Counted from the first letter of the stretch, positions 1-12,400 are shown. The stretch: 64,000 nucleotides of DNA from Homalodisca vitripennis (GCF_021130785.1 NC_060207.1:193741501-193805500); one strand, 5' to 3'. Made by a program: numbers and translations. The notes: generated from the letters alone by a model not told the origin.

Positions 1-201
1 ACTAGTGGGGACAAATTTCGCTTGCTGGGCTCCCATTGCTTTTTTCTCGCTCACTGCAGTTGCCGGTTACCCTCTCATCGACGTTACTCGCTCTAAGATT
101 CTGCTAGTGTTCTTCTATCCGATTAACTCCTGTGCCAACCCTTACCTTTACGCCATCATGACAGCTCAGTACAGGAAAGATTTGATTCAACTACTTGCCA
201 G
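1..201 (+). CDS. Lgr1: LGR1-type receptor, penultimate coding exon (TM6-TM7), 5' end outside window
   Basis: The reading frame is open from base 2 to a CAG|GTAAGA donor after base 201. It encodes the end of a class A GPCR: TM6 with a CWAPI motif, a short third extracellular loop, TM7 with [10 protein letters not shown] (the NPxxY equivalent), then a basic helix 8 (YRKDLIQLL). This is typical of glycoprotein-hormone-receptor-like LGRs, plasma-membrane receptors that in insects (LGR1) bind the GPA2/GPB5 heterodimer and signal through Gs. The exon starts left of the window, so TM1-5 and the ectodomain of this copy are not visible. It ends in phase 2 and joins in frame to the exon at 2000. LGR family membership is strong; LGR1 rather than another LGR is inferred from the short tail and the NPYLYA context. 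Confidence 0.85.
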
Positions 202-1999
202 GTAAGAATCAATTAATTTAGTTTGCAAAAGTAGTCTTTAGACATGCTTAAAGATAGGTTATGTCTAAGTTAACTAGTCAATTTGTGGCACAGTGCTGCA
301 AGATAGTTACCTGGAAGCCAGGTATCAAATATAAAGGACTTTACTTCCTACCACCCAATGGACACACACAACAACCTCTCTCTATCCTACACCCTCTAGA
401 TGACATTCTAACTCTGGCGCCCTGAATGAGTTAAACAGACATGCAAGAGTGTTAATGGGGTTGTCGGGAGTGATACTAGGCTATCTTATCTGAAAGATGC
501 TGCTTTCACCATAACAACCTAGTCCAAGACAGGAGTTATGTCAGCTCATACACAGTGTGTTAATGTCAAATTTAGTTATAAGAAACTAGTTATAATGAAA
601 TATGGCAAATGATGTAGCCTAATTCATGCCAATCCTGTGACATTGTTAATGCTTAATGTGGGACAGCAATAAAAATTCTTGATTCTTGAAATTTCTAATG
701 AATAAAGATGCCAATCTCAGTAAAACTCCCTTAAACTGACTGCACAATGCAAGAATAAGATACTTTCATATAATAACTATATGTGACCCCAAGACATTTA
801 GAATTGTGGTTGAAGCAATAAAAGTTTCCACCAAATATTTTCTTCAGTTTACTGCTTATTTGGAAGTACTTATTAGTATCTTACATTTAGTATAATCACT
901 AATAATGTACAAATAAGTCTTGATAGCTTAAATTCCATTGCTGCTTAGCATTTAGATACTGTTTGTAAAGAGTAGTTTGTGAAAGATTAATTGTTCGTTT
1001 TTTGTAAACAAAGTCAAGCTAAAAGAGTCAATTATTTGCTAAAAACTCTTGTATTTGTATAAAAGGAGAGAATTCACTTGTGATGAATCATACTCGTCTC
1101 TATATTTAAGAATAAAATATTGTAACTATGTAATACCATAGTTTTATATTTTAAAGATTAGATGGTATTGCATAGTGCAGTTGCCAGTATATTCGAAGTC
1201 TCGCAACAATAATAATGCTTTTATGTAAAAAATTCTATATTTTGAAACTGGTTTATGGTGTACCTATACTACATAAAGAAACAAATTTAGTTTAAAAAAA
1301 TCATTCACATTTATAACTAATAATTGATCAAGATTTAACAGAAAATGGCACACGTATCCTAGAGATCTAAAATACAGGTAAAATGCTTTTCCTTCCTCAA
1401 ATCTCTCTTAGAACAATCTGACATCATGTCAATTCGTTCAAATATACCTTCAAAACTATGAGCTGATGATTTAATTTTGTTTGAATTCTACATAGATTAA
1501 GATCCCTTTCCATCCCTTATCATTGGGCTACTCATTTTTGAATAATTTATTTTCAGAGCTAGTCAACAATAGAGTATATTATATAGAACATTTATAATTA
1601 ATTTTCACTCTCCATGTCTTTACCTGGGAGTGCCAATGGCCAAGTTGTCTAAAAAGTCGGCCTTTGGATCTTACTTAGAGATAGCACATCTTCAAATCCT
1701 ATCTGTGACTGCAGCACCTTTTATCAGTACCATCAACCTTGTACTGTATTAACTTCTCCCATAATTCTATTTGATAGAATCCTTTCACAGGCCACTGGGC
1801 CATGAGAACATGCAGAAAAGGTTTGCAAGGGGATAGGCATCTCTTTCCTTCTTTAAACAAACCTTAGGAACCACTAGTATAATTAAACATGAATATATGC
1901 CTCATCCATATAATCCTTAATTTTGTACAGAATATTATATATGTTATAGAACAGAAGTTTTGCATAATTTAGTCATTACCAAAAAGGATATGTTGACAG
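202..1999 (+). other. Last intron of the LGR1-type gene
   Basis: A GT-AG intron of about 1.8 kb, AT-rich and without other coding signal. It carries a tRNA-like SINE fragment near 1637. Confidence 0.75.
1637..1780 (+). repeat. Probable tRNA-derived SINE fragment
   Basis: A pol III A-box-like TGGCCAAGTTG lies at 1637-1647 and a weak B-box-like TTCAAATCC at 1691-1699. The 54-base spacing between box starts fits a tRNA with a long variable arm (Leu/Ser class). The cloverleaf is degenerate, and the following sequence is not tRNA, which suggests a SINE head plus body rather than a functional tRNA gene. No target duplication was identified. Confidence 0.4.
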
Positions 2000-2135
2000 A
2001 TACGGTCTCTGCACAAAATGTGCACAAGAATACAAGATGGTGTACTCTCAGCCAGGCAAAAGCTCCACACTATCTCACCTGCCCACTCCCTTACTGCATC
2101 AGGACAGTATTCAGACTGCTGAAGTGGCTGTGTGA
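2000..2135 (+). CDS. Lgr1: LGR1-type receptor, terminal coding exon (cytoplasmic tail)
   Basis: After a GACAG acceptor the exon begins with A, which completes the split Arg codon (AG|A) of the preceding exon. The frame then reads YGLCTKCAQEYKMVY, continues with a Ser/Thr/Pro-rich stretch, and stops at TGA 2133-2135. The joined sequence LLAR-YGLC resembles the membrane-proximal tail of insect LGR1 proteins; the Cys residues are candidate palmitoylation sites. The longest ATG-started ORF over this stretch (1960-2142) is in a different frame and is a shadow. A GTGAGT just past the stop (about 2139) could serve as a donor in the 3' UTR. Confidence 0.75.
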
Positions 2136-2419
2136 CATGTGAGTACTTAATTCGATAGTTGACTAATCAACAAGTAGCCTACAATACACATTTACTAATG
2201 CAATATGAAATGAATAGAACCATAGGTGATTCCAAACAAGATGCCCATATTAACATCACCTCAGCAACCTCTAAGGCTACTGAAGAAAATGTAGCCCATT
2301 ATTGAGTTTAGTAAATACATCGTCAAAAAAGATTAAAATTAATAATAATAATCTAATATTATCTAATAATAGTCTATAATAATAAACAGACCATGATTCA
2401 ATGATTTCCCAACATCAGA

Positions 2420-2960
2420 AATAACGAGAACCTGGCTGGAATAAGCTAGACAGGAACTGGTATGATAGCTCTACATTTGTGTAGGACTATAAGAATATGA
2501 GACTAGACCCTGTCTCAAAATGACTTAATTTGGGACACTTTAATTTAACACCAACAAAAATTTACTCTTACATTGTTATAGAATAAAATCAGATCCTTGT
2601 GGGATCTTGAAATTCCAGTCAAGATTCTGAATGGAACTCAGGGTGACGTTAGGGTGTGTCTGTCCTATACTTGTGTGGGATTACAAGAGCATTATGGGAC
2701 TAAACCCTGTCTAGGGCTAACCTACTTTGGGACACTTCCTTTTTGAACTTCATTAAGAATTGACTCTCAAATTGTTGCAGATTAAGACCAGACCCTGGAT
2801 GGGATGAGAAAGACTGGAGCTCGTGATTCTGAATGGAACTCAGGGTGACGTGAGGGTGTGTCAGCCCTACACTTGTGTGGGACTACAAGAACATCATGTG
2901 ATTAAACGATGGCTCACATTGGGGCACTTCCTTCAAAGTCAATGTGGACTGATTCGATTT
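2420..2960 (+). repeat. Tandem repeat, unit about 202 bp, roughly 2.6 copies
   Basis: The stretch ATTCTGAATGGAACTCAGGG recurs at 2624 and 2826, and the following sequence (ACTTGTGTGGGA, ACAAGA, GGGACACTTCC-like) recurs in step. A more diverged copy precedes it from about 2420. No coding potential is consistent across copies. Confidence 0.7.
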
Positions 2961-4599
2961 ATGTATTAAAAAGAAGCTACAATAGCATATATTTTCTTCG
3001 GCTAAAACATTGAGTGTAATATTGTGTGACAATGTGGGAAATGTATGTTGGTCATGAAATGTATTTGTGATAATGATTCAATTAGTTCTGGTTATTTTTA
3101 ATTAATTGAATAATTTTATCTAACTGACAGTAATTAAATGAAAAATTTGGGTTAAGACTTTGTGATAGTACCACCACACCATTGACAATTCACTAGGACT
3201 TTCATCTTGCAGATTTATTTTAATATGATAGTATCATAAAAGATTTATTATAACATTTGAATCTTAGAACTATTTTAACTTCGTAACAATCAGCTAAAAA
3301 TAAAAAGTAGGTACAATATTAAGATTTTATCTATCTCCTATTTTTGAAATTTTAAACCATAATGGTAGTACAAAAATATAACGACTCAATATTGGATGAC
3401 ATTATAAGTAATCATGAATAGAATGGCTTCCATTCCACATATTCATGATACAATATTAGGGTATTCATTTAAAATTGTTATTATTTGGGCTTATCCTACA
3501 ATTATCTTTGCATAATCAACGTCTTACTGGACATCAGGTGGTTAAACCTTTCAACCACCTGATATGAACTCTTCATCTCAAATTTATCTTATTATTACAA
3601 CATACAAAAACCAGTTAATAAATATGATAATATGTGTAATTACTGCAGTTTTATTACAGTAAAACTGTAGTTTTTAAATACAGAATCGGATATTTTTTTG
3701 TAATCACACATTACAATAAGATTAAAGAGTCATATGGGACAAATCCTGTGTGTGGCTCTGAGTTTTGTTAAAATTATTGCGAGCTTACTAATAAATATAT
3801 GTTAAAGAGACAGAAAAGAAAACAAGAAACAACAGAGCACTGAAAAATAAAATGAACTTAGTAACATATTTACAGTATTGGTTAATTTAAATAAGTTCAT
3901 ACTAAGAATGCTACATATTTGTTGTAACTACACCAACTGCAGTAATTGGCTGTCACTACAGAAATACTTTCCTTTCTTTATAATGTTCAAAGATTTTTAA
4001 ACCAGTTACTTTATGAAAATAAACCAAACAAATGCAAAATATTATAAAATATATTGCACTAAATAAAAATGTAAAACCTTGGATTTAAATTTAATTGGAA
4101 GTAGGGTAAAACAGTGGCAATTCAAAATTTATCAATTAAAATACGTTAAAATTTATGAAGTGAAAGTTTGACTGTATTTAGACTGTTAGACTGTTTGTAG
4201 ATATTTTAAATATATACATACAAATAAATTAAACTGTTGCTTTGCAACAATCTCACATTATCTTGTGTGTTCTGTCTGAATACAGCTTGAAATACTTGTA
4301 AAGGTCACAAATTTGGGAATCCCACAGAACAAATTAAAGACCTGTCATGTTTGATGTTAAGCCCAATTTTTCAAAACATCAGCTTTGTTATTTCCTAAAA
4401 TCCCTTTAAGGCGTGAAATTCAACTAAGAGTAGGGTTGTTGATCCTACTGAGAAGAAATTATCTGATAACAATCCAGACAATTTTGTAGTTGAACATCTT
4501 CAAAAACTATCTCGTTATTAATAAAACGTAAATAGGAATACGCACAACATATATGTACATGGCAACATCACTGAATGTCTAATACCCATGCCACTTCTT
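2961..4599. other. AT-rich intergenic stretch
   Basis: No gene is recognised. Two small palindromes are visible: an 11-bp stem (ATCAGGTGGTT) at 3534-3564 and a stem built on ACTGCAGTTTTA at about 3644-3674. Either could be a remnant of a MITE. Confidence 0.5.
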
Positions 4600-4639
4600 A
4601 TGTTATAGCCATCAGCAAACCATTTCAATGCTTCTGGTG

Positions 4640-5665
4640 GAAAGGTATTACTTCTCTAAGAGGTATCAATCATTACCTTTAACAGTTTGGCAGAGGAAAC
4701 CTTTTTTGCATGTTATCAAGGATCATGTGCAAAAATATCATCTCTCTCCCTCTCAAGATCACCAACATAATTTTACAGTTTCACCCAGATACCAACCAGA
4801 GTCTTTCCTGCTGAATACTATAAGGGGTGATTTTTCTTTAATTTCATCAACTGAAATCTTCATCCTTTCAGGGGTCTCTTGAGCTTCAGGAAAAGAAAAT
4901 AGTTGCCTGGAGCCAGGTCAGGTGAGTAGGGGGGCTGAGGGACGACAGTCATTGCGTTCTTTGCACAAAACTCATGGATAACTAATGCAGAGTGAACAGG
5001 AGTGTTGTCATGATGAAGAATCCAATCACCACTTTGCCACAGCTTGGTCTCTTTCTTCTCACAGCATTATGCAATTGTCTTAGGGTTTCAAGATAAACAA
5101 AACAATTAATTGTCTGACCTTGTGGAAAGAACTCATAGTAGACAACACCTTTATAGTCAAAGAAAACCGTAAGCATGACCTTCACATTTTATTTCACTTG
5201 GAGAGCTTTCTTGGGTCTTGGAGAGCCTTTTGATGTCAATTGTGATGACTGGGCTTTGTTTCCATGTCATAAAAATAACCCATGTCTCGTCTCCTGTAAT
5301 GACCTGTTTCAAGAAGCTTTTATCATTCGCCATTTCAAGAAGTTCCTCAGAAAGCTGAATTCGGTGTTGTTTGTGGTCTTGGGTCAACTGTTTTGGAATA
5401 AATTTTGTCTCAACACGACGCATTTGAAGTTTTTCAGTTAAAGTTTCTTGACATGAACCAAATGAAATGTTACATTTTTATGTCATTTCACAGATTATTA
5501 GTCGATGGTCTGATCGTACGAGAGCGTTCAATTCAGCAACATTGTCATCGTTGATTGATGTTGAAGGGCAACTGGAATGAGCATTATCTTCTGTCGATGT
5601 TCAGCCATCTTTAAACCTCTTGTACCACTTATGGCCATGATGACCTTGGGACTTTTCCTATTGAC
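4640..5665 (-). pseudogene. mariner (Tc1/mariner) transposase relic
   Basis: Read on the - strand from about 5665, three frames give consecutive mariner transposase blocks: WYKRFKDG and RPSTS-like text, then MRRVETKFIPKQLTQDHKQH, ITGDETWV (first catalytic Asp), KVMLTVFFDYKGVVYYEF, HHDNTPVHSALV (second Asp) and PQPPYSPDLAPGNYFLF. In mariner D,D34D enzymes the third Asp falls where this copy has Asn (APGNYF), and there are several frameshifts and stops. The element is therefore dead. Terminal repeats were not located. Confidence 0.9.
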
Positions 5666-6156
5666 AAATGGTTAGCTCTTTTGATTAAAAAGTTCATATT
5701 GACAAGTTAATTTGTTACCTGATAAGTTAAGTTGAAATATAATTGTAATCCGACCCTTATTATTGCAGGATTCTTTACCTTCAGATTTTCTTTGTACACA
5801 ACCCAGTTTGTGTTTTTACAATTTCTGTAGATAACACCTTCTAACTTCATTTTTGAAATATAAGTGAGTCTTGTTCAGAGAAGTATGGCCTATCATCAGA
5901 TACATACCAGTCTCATATTTTGTTGACCACAACTCACCCATGTCAGGGATTCCAAAAATATGAACTGCAACGCCCTGCTAATACGATAATTTAATTGATA
6001 TAAGTTCACTTTTTAAGGTTCCGTGGTATTATCTGGAGGTCACTCTGTCCCTATCTACTATTTGTTATTAGATCTGGATAGTGCAAAGGCAGCCACAACT
6101 GTCTGTGTCTGCAGAGGCCATGTCTGGCACTTCACAATGAAAGTGTCTGGAATACC

Positions 6157-6174
6157 TGGCACTCAAAGGGTTAA
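6157..6174. mobile_element. Solo end of a piggyBac-like MITE next to TTAA
   Basis: GGCACTCAAAGGG followed by TTAA (6171-6174) is identical to the right end of the element at 6205-6900. No matching left end was found upstream, so this is a truncated or nested copy. Confidence 0.6.
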
Positions 6175-6200
6175 TTATGTGGACAAATCGGACCTTATCG

Positions 6201-6904
6201 TTAACCCTTTGAGTGCCAACGTCCGATTTTACCGGACGACAAAAGGTGTCTGAAAAGTGCCAACGTCCGATTTTACCAGACGTTCGGGAAAAAGTCACTA
6301 AAAATTTTAACCTTTAATATTTTTAAATAATATCATATTGAAATGTTTGTGAAGAACCGTTATTTTCAAAATAAATTGTTATAGTACACTTCCGATCAAA
6401 CTTTAAATTATGAAACTCACATATAAATATTTTTGGTTGCCATAGGTACCGGAAACAATGTGACAATAGTTTCTTAAAAGTTGTATAACTTACTCATTAT
6501 TGAAGATAATAATATAAATTTTTCAAGATTTACAGACAATTGCATACGATTTCCAGTGATAGGGACTAAGAAAAGGATATGAATTTTTTTTGTCATAATA
6601 ATTTGGTTGAAAAATGAAATTAAAAAAAAATTTTTGAATTTTTTTTTAGGTAAGTCCATTTTTGGTATTCCTAAATTTAGTGTTATGGTAACTTTGTTAT
6701 TTTATGTTAATTAAACAGAGTTTTCAGATAAAAATAAAAAAGAATCATGTTGATAACTTATTAAATAATCGAACTGTGAATTTTTTACTAAAACCTTGCA
6801 AAATGCCTTCAAAAGGGCTGGCACTTTTAGGTACACCCACTAGAAAAATACCTGGCACTTTTCAGTATACCCAGTCAATAAATACTTGGCACTCAAAGGG
6901 TTAA
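6201..6904. mobile_element. piggyBac-like MITE with TTAA target duplications
   Basis: The element at 6205-6900 begins CCCTTTGAGTGCC and ends GGCACTCAAAGGG, a perfect inverted repeat, with TTAA on both sides (6201-6204 and 6901-6904). TTAA duplications and CCCTTT ends are diagnostic of piggyBac-superfamily non-autonomous elements. Near the left end, the block GTGCCAACGTCCGATTTTAC is duplicated (about 6214 and 6258). No transposase is encoded. Confidence 0.9.
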
Positions 6905-7975
6905 AGGACGTTTGTTTTATTATCTTTCATTACAAATGTTGTAGACTAGTTATTAACTTCAATATGAAGACTGTTGCTTATATAAATGACTTGGAATGTG
7001 TCCTGAAGTAGCCACATTACAACCATGACAGGTGGATCTTGTATGTCAAGCATAGTAACTATCATATAGTTGTACTGAACTGTTGACGCTTCCTGTTACT
7101 GGCTTATGTGTCTTGTAGAGAGTAATCTAAGTTGATATGTTTCTTTAGATTATGCTCTGTCACTGTCTGTGCACAATTAATGATTGTGGTTTTGTTCCTC
7201 ACTGAATAAGTATAGGGCTTAGATATAAGTTATCTATGTAAATAATGTACATATGGATTTATTATTTTAATATGTTACAGTAAAAAATGTAAGGTGTGCA
7301 ACTGTGTTGAGCTCAATAAAAAACAATCACTAATGTGTGGATTTGTAAATGATTTATGCCTGTTCCTGAGTTAACCAAATGAGCTGAAAAATCCTAAGGG
7401 ACATAATGTCAGGACAAAATTTCATGTATTTGTTCTGATCAGTAACCTAATAATCAACAACGTTGTTATGAAAGCTTACGTCCATGTTTATAATTATTGC
7501 CATCAGTATTTTTAGTTTCAGAAACACACATGAAACCAATTCTGTAACCTGTTGTGCCTTCTCCAACAACCAGATTTTTTAAATTTGTTCATGAGCATAA
7601 ATATTTGTGTGTCTGACAATCATTTCCCAAACAGATCTGCCAAAATCACAGTATTTCCGGGGATGACAGTTTCTTATGCCAAGCAAAGAAGTTATTACTC
7701 TGGACCCAGGATTTTTTTTTCGTTCTTGGGTGGAGTAATATTTTCCTAGTTAAGCTGATTAGTTGGTTAACTTCCACGTGCATTGTACCTAGGCCTAGGT
7801 TGGGCAGTACTAGGACCGGTAACATTTTATGATGTGGGTAGGCCTAACGTGTTATATTGGAGCATTTTGGCTTATCGCCTCATCTAAGGAAGATGAAGGC
7901 CGTATTATTTCTGCCTCGTCTACATCAGTGTTGGAGACTATTTATTGCAAACTGGAACATATTCTTCATCACTAC
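6905..7975. other. Intergenic stretch with no recognised feature
   Basis: AT-rich sequence with only short chance ORFs on both strands. No motif or repeat was identified. Confidence 0.5.
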
Positions 7976-7978
7976 TAA

Positions 7979-8688
7979 AGGTCTATTCACACACATGTTG
8001 TGTCACAGTCCGTCACAGTTCAGTCACAGTTCAGTCTCAGTTCAGTCACAGTTCCGTCCGGAATTCGTCAGTCAACTGTCCGTCAGTTGGCTTCAGTCAG
8101 TTGTCAGTCAAGGATTCAGTGATTGTACAATCAAGCTTATTTTATCATGAGTGAATTAAATCGGATAATATATAATTAACTCAATGGCTGATTTTACTAT
8201 AGTAGAGTTAGCTGCAATAGCGATAGCCTTAGATGACGAAGAGATTGAAAATAAGAGAAAAAAACGAAGGATATGGGTTCATGATTTATGGAAGAAGAGG
8301 GAAAGTCAGGGAGAGTTCATCACGTTATTTAAGGGACTAATGGACGATGAAACTAAGTCTATCAATTTTTCATCGTTCATCTTGATGATCGTAACAATAT
8401 AAAATATAAACTCTACACAGAAATACAACTTTTATATAAAAACGCAATCCTTTAAAATAGCAAACACATCCGTCATGCGACCGTCAGGCGTCCGAGCAAT
8501 CCAAAAATATCGGTGGGAAGAAATCTGAAAATGACCGACGGATGCCGGCAGAGCGACTGACGGACCTGCGCCGGGTGAGTGTAGATAGCGCAACAGGAAA
8601 TCCATTATAGAATACATTTTTTGACTGTGACGTGACTGATGTGACTGACTTGTGACGCGCCGGAACTGATGTGTGTGTGAATTGACCT
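7979..8688 (+). mobile_element. PIF/Harbinger-like element, internally deleted
   Basis: The ends are AGGTCTATTCACACACA on the left and, inverted, AGGTCAATTCACACACA on the right. They are flanked by TAA (7976-7978) and TTA (8689-8691), compatible with the 3-bp TWA target site of PIF/Harbinger. Both subterminal regions are packed with GTCACAGT/CAGTCA-type words. The interior carries a short HARBI1-like ORF (8184-8402). Confidence 0.75.
8184..8402 (+). pseudogene. Truncated HARBI1-like (Harbinger) nuclease N-terminus
   Basis: The ORF reads KKRRIWVHDLWKKRESQGEF and then LMDDE, which matches the region just before the DDE nuclease domain in insect Harbinger proteins (a W-VH-KR-GEF-DE pattern). 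After about residue 55 it diverges and stops, so the catalytic domain is missing. It lies inside the inverted repeats at 7979-8688. Confidence 0.65.
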
Positions 8689-8691
8689 TTA

Positions 8692-9341
8692 AAATGAAAC
8701 CCAAAAGTCATCACTATGTTCTGAATGAATGCCTAAATCAGATTCCTCATCATTGCTTAAATTATGTTGAACAAGTTATACATGGTCATAACTGTAATAG
8801 CTCACCAAAACATACAAATACTACTTGAAATACTCATAAATAAGAAATAACAACATCTGATTGGTAAAATAAAATCAGCTGTGTCAAACAGCTGTTCAAC
8901 GCAGTGTATGTAGCTGATGCAGTACGTGAGAATGTAAGTAAGAAATTAATCAGAGATTACAAAATGTTTAGACAGGTAACGAAATATGAAAATAATTATT
9001 ATTACATTTTTAAACTGAGAAAGTTTATTATTAACACTTTCAATCCCGTGACACAATGGTGGCATTGTGAACATGGCACAGTACTAGTATCGACCCCAGT
9101 GCACCACTTGTACCGACAAAGTACCTGTGGTACCAAGTATAAGGGTATTTTTAAGCCGCCAAGTTTTTTATTATTATATACTAAATTATAATGATAACTA
9201 TATTGAATGTCTAAGAAACAATGGTTCAAAGATAAAACAAAAATGATAACGTAAAAAATGTATTTACAAAAAATTCTATACATAACAGTTGTATAACAGC
9301 TTCATATAACATAACAGTTACCACTCTCTGCATGTGATTAG
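8692..9341 (-). other. 3' flank and probable 3' UTR of UTP25
   Basis: Downstream of the UTP25 stop on the - strand, with several AATAAA-type sites (TTTATT on the + strand, for example near 9025 and 9167). No other gene was seen. Confidence 0.4.
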
Positions 9342-9497
9342 TTACTCCCCAGTCATGAACATGTGAACGGAACGGTCTGATGCCAACATTCGCGCCACAC
9401 GGTCAGAGCCAACAATTGCTGCCAACTGTGCAGAGTCGTACCTCGTGTAGAGCACTGTCACACTCAAAGAGCCTTCTTCTGTTGTCTGCCTGTCACC
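9342..9497 (-). CDS. UTP25: UTP25 exon 9 (C-terminus and stop)
   Basis: 51 codons plus TAA (9344-9342) from CTGCAG|GGTGAC. It encodes [20 protein letters not shown] and the terminal SVHMFMTGE typical of the family. Confidence 0.95.
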   Translation of the reverse strand, partial: GDRQTTEEGSLSVTVLYTRYDSAQLAAIVGSDRVARMLASDRSVHMFMTGE

Positions 9498-12400
9498 CTG
9501 CAGATGGTACACACGATTAGTTTGTACTGATATCTTAATTAAAGCAAAACTCTGAAATGTATATGTATCTTCACCACTGTGAGATAGAATAAATCGTTTA
9601 GCAAACTGATTCTGCAACCATAAGAAGCCAAAAAGGCAGTGTACAAAATTCTTTTACATGTGCAAAATTTAATCATTTTGTGACTATATGCATATAAAGA
9701 CTTAACAATCAATACTACACATGTTGGGGCCAAGTGAAACATTTTGTTACAAACTCGAATATATAAAAGCTACTGACACATTACAAACTGGTAGACAACA
9801 GAAATAGATACAGTTTGGTATCTACATAACAAGAGGGTTATCAGTCAAACACATAAAATCAAATTGGAAACCTGTCAAAAGTTTCAGTTTGTTAATAAAT
9901 ATTCATTCTAATGCAATACTGTTGTTTGTTGCAACATCAAGTGGTCCCAAAAATGACTTAATTAATACTTTTTAACTTGAAAAATTAAGTATAGTAACTA
10001 AAACATTAATATTTTATCATTATATCTATTGAAACAACTATTAATCAAGTGAAATCAGATTCTTGCCTTTAATCACAAAATGTAGGAATGAAATCAAGAT
10101 CATAAAACTTTTACCACTGTCTGAGATGTTTTGATCACATTAAAGGAAAGATTTATTCTCAGAGTATACAACAAACGACGTAGTCAGTGTTAATGAAGAA
10201 AAATTAGAGAGTGACATGAATAGAAGTATTAGTATTATTATTTGGCAAGTTTAATTCTTTGACGATTAGATTGGAATGGGTGCACATTAGGATATGTGCT
10301 TATTAACAGCTGGTTTTAGACCTTGGTTTTAAACCATGATAAAAATGTTAGACTTTAAACACTTTCCTGTCCTTATTTTCAGTTGTCTCATTTTATTAAT
10401 GATTGATATACTTGCAAAACCACCAAGGTTTTATTGTCAAACAAATATTTTATGATGAAGTTCAGTTTGGTTTTTAAAAAATAACAAATACAAATACTTT
10501 GAAAAAAAAAACACATTGTATTAATTATTTGTTAGTATAAGACCCAAGATTTTAGACTAAAATTAAAGCCACAAACATGTTTGAATTTTAACATTGTTCT
10601 TATGAGACTAAAATAAAGATGGCTGCCAGTACAGCTGCTTCTTAAAGAAATATATATAATGTTTTAATTTAGAATAAACTTTAGCAGAATATTTGTGTAG
10701 AGTAATGAATTAATAAATAACCTCTTTGTTACACCAGACAAAATTAGGAACACACACTATATTCTTACAATTAAACAGAACATAACGCACCTGCATAAGG
10801 TTGCACAGCTCACTGTAGAAGTGAGGGATGGTTGGAGGCTGGTAGAAGATGATGTGTCTGATGCCTTTCAACCGGATTCTTCGGAAGAAGTGGAACCTTT
10901 CGCTGTAGAGGAGAAAGTGGGCACTTGAGTGGAAAAACATGTCACGGGCTCTCGCAATTTTGGCATCCTGAAAATCAAAATTAATCTTTTCATCACCAGA
11001 AAACATAAAAAAATATTATGATTTTCTTTAAAACATTCAACACTTCTATACTAAAAATATTTTCTGTACCCTGACATACTACACCAATGGAAAAATTGAT
11101 AATTTAATTTGAAACTTTACAAAATCCCAACTTCCACAATTACACAAAATCCCCAACTCTCTAATGCATGGAAGGCTTTTAAAACATCAGTTGAAGTTTT
11201 TTAAAGTGATTAAACTATATAGCATATACCATTAGCTTGCTGTAGACATATCATAGTTACCACAGACACATGTTCAATATTTTTAGTTTAATGTTAAAAA
11301 CCCTTATTCTAAAAAAATATTTTGTTTGAATATACAGTGTGTAACAAAAAGGTTGGGCTGGCTATGCATTTTCAGATTTTATGATACTAAGCTAAAAATG
11401 AAGGAATGAAGGATAACATTTTCCCAATTTCCACTTCGTTTAGCCAAAAGCCGCCATTTTGATTTTTTGTTAACAAATTATTATCTTTAAAACTAGTAGA
11501 TCTAAAGACACCAAGTTTTACACATAGGTTTGAATAGGTAAGAAGAAAATAAAAAAAAATTGTTGTGTTATTTTCTTTCATATTAACAAGATGGCGTCTT
11601 TTGAAAATTTTTAAAGTCAAATAACAAAAAAACCAATATAGTTATATAAAAAATATACTAGACACCAACTATTTGGGAATTTTTATTGGAATTCCAACGG
11701 TACTAGTTTCAATGGAATCTGTCTGGGCATAAGCGAGCACAATCACTTTAAAGGTATGCTTACACAAGTTAGAAGCAGCAAACATTTTGTCTTCGGATAT
11801 GCATTAGCTGTATTACATCAGTTATAAAAAATTTATAAGGTGATAGAGAACGAAAATCTGAATTCAGTGTGGGGCAAAAACAAAAAGTGGGGCTCAAAGT
11901 TGATGATTGATTATTCATGTAGGCTATGTGTTACTTTCTTTCTTAGGCGCACGCAGCGGTCGATTTTAAGTATTTATTGCATAGATCCCACTACTTATAT
12001 ATCTATTATATATTTTAGTAAATGTACTTAATTTTAGAATATTGATATATGGACATACATGAAATATATGTAAATTTAACAACAATAATAGCAAATACAT
12101 TTTAAAGTTTTATGAAATTAATAAAAAAATGTGTTAAAAAAAAAAACATGTATCTAAACATAGCCTATTTAGGGTTAATTAAAAAAATCTTGTATTTTTT
12201 ACAATACCTGCTACATTATATAAATGAAAAAGAGGTTTTGAAATAGTTATTGTAATTCATATAGACTTCCTGAACAGTTGGTAAAATTTGTATGTGGAGC
12301 GCCAAGGGTTAGAACCGATGTGTAAATTGAAACTGGTATCAGAATCACTATGAAATTTCAAACTAGAGATTCCAATTTGCTCAGTCTGACCTAGGTTATC

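Noticed and set aside
1637..1720. Functional tRNA gene
   Set aside because: A- and B-box-like words are present but the cloverleaf stems do not form; a SINE head is more likely.
1960..2142. 60-residue + strand ORF
   Set aside because: Wrong frame over the LGR1 tail exon; the spliced frame gives YGLCTKCAQEYK and a matched phase.
5175..5441. 88-residue + strand ORF
   Set aside because: Antisense shadow of the mariner transposase relic, whose - strand frames carry the real motifs.
9036..9160. piggyBac-type end TTAACACTTTCAATCCC
   Set aside because: No inverted partner or second TTAA found nearby.
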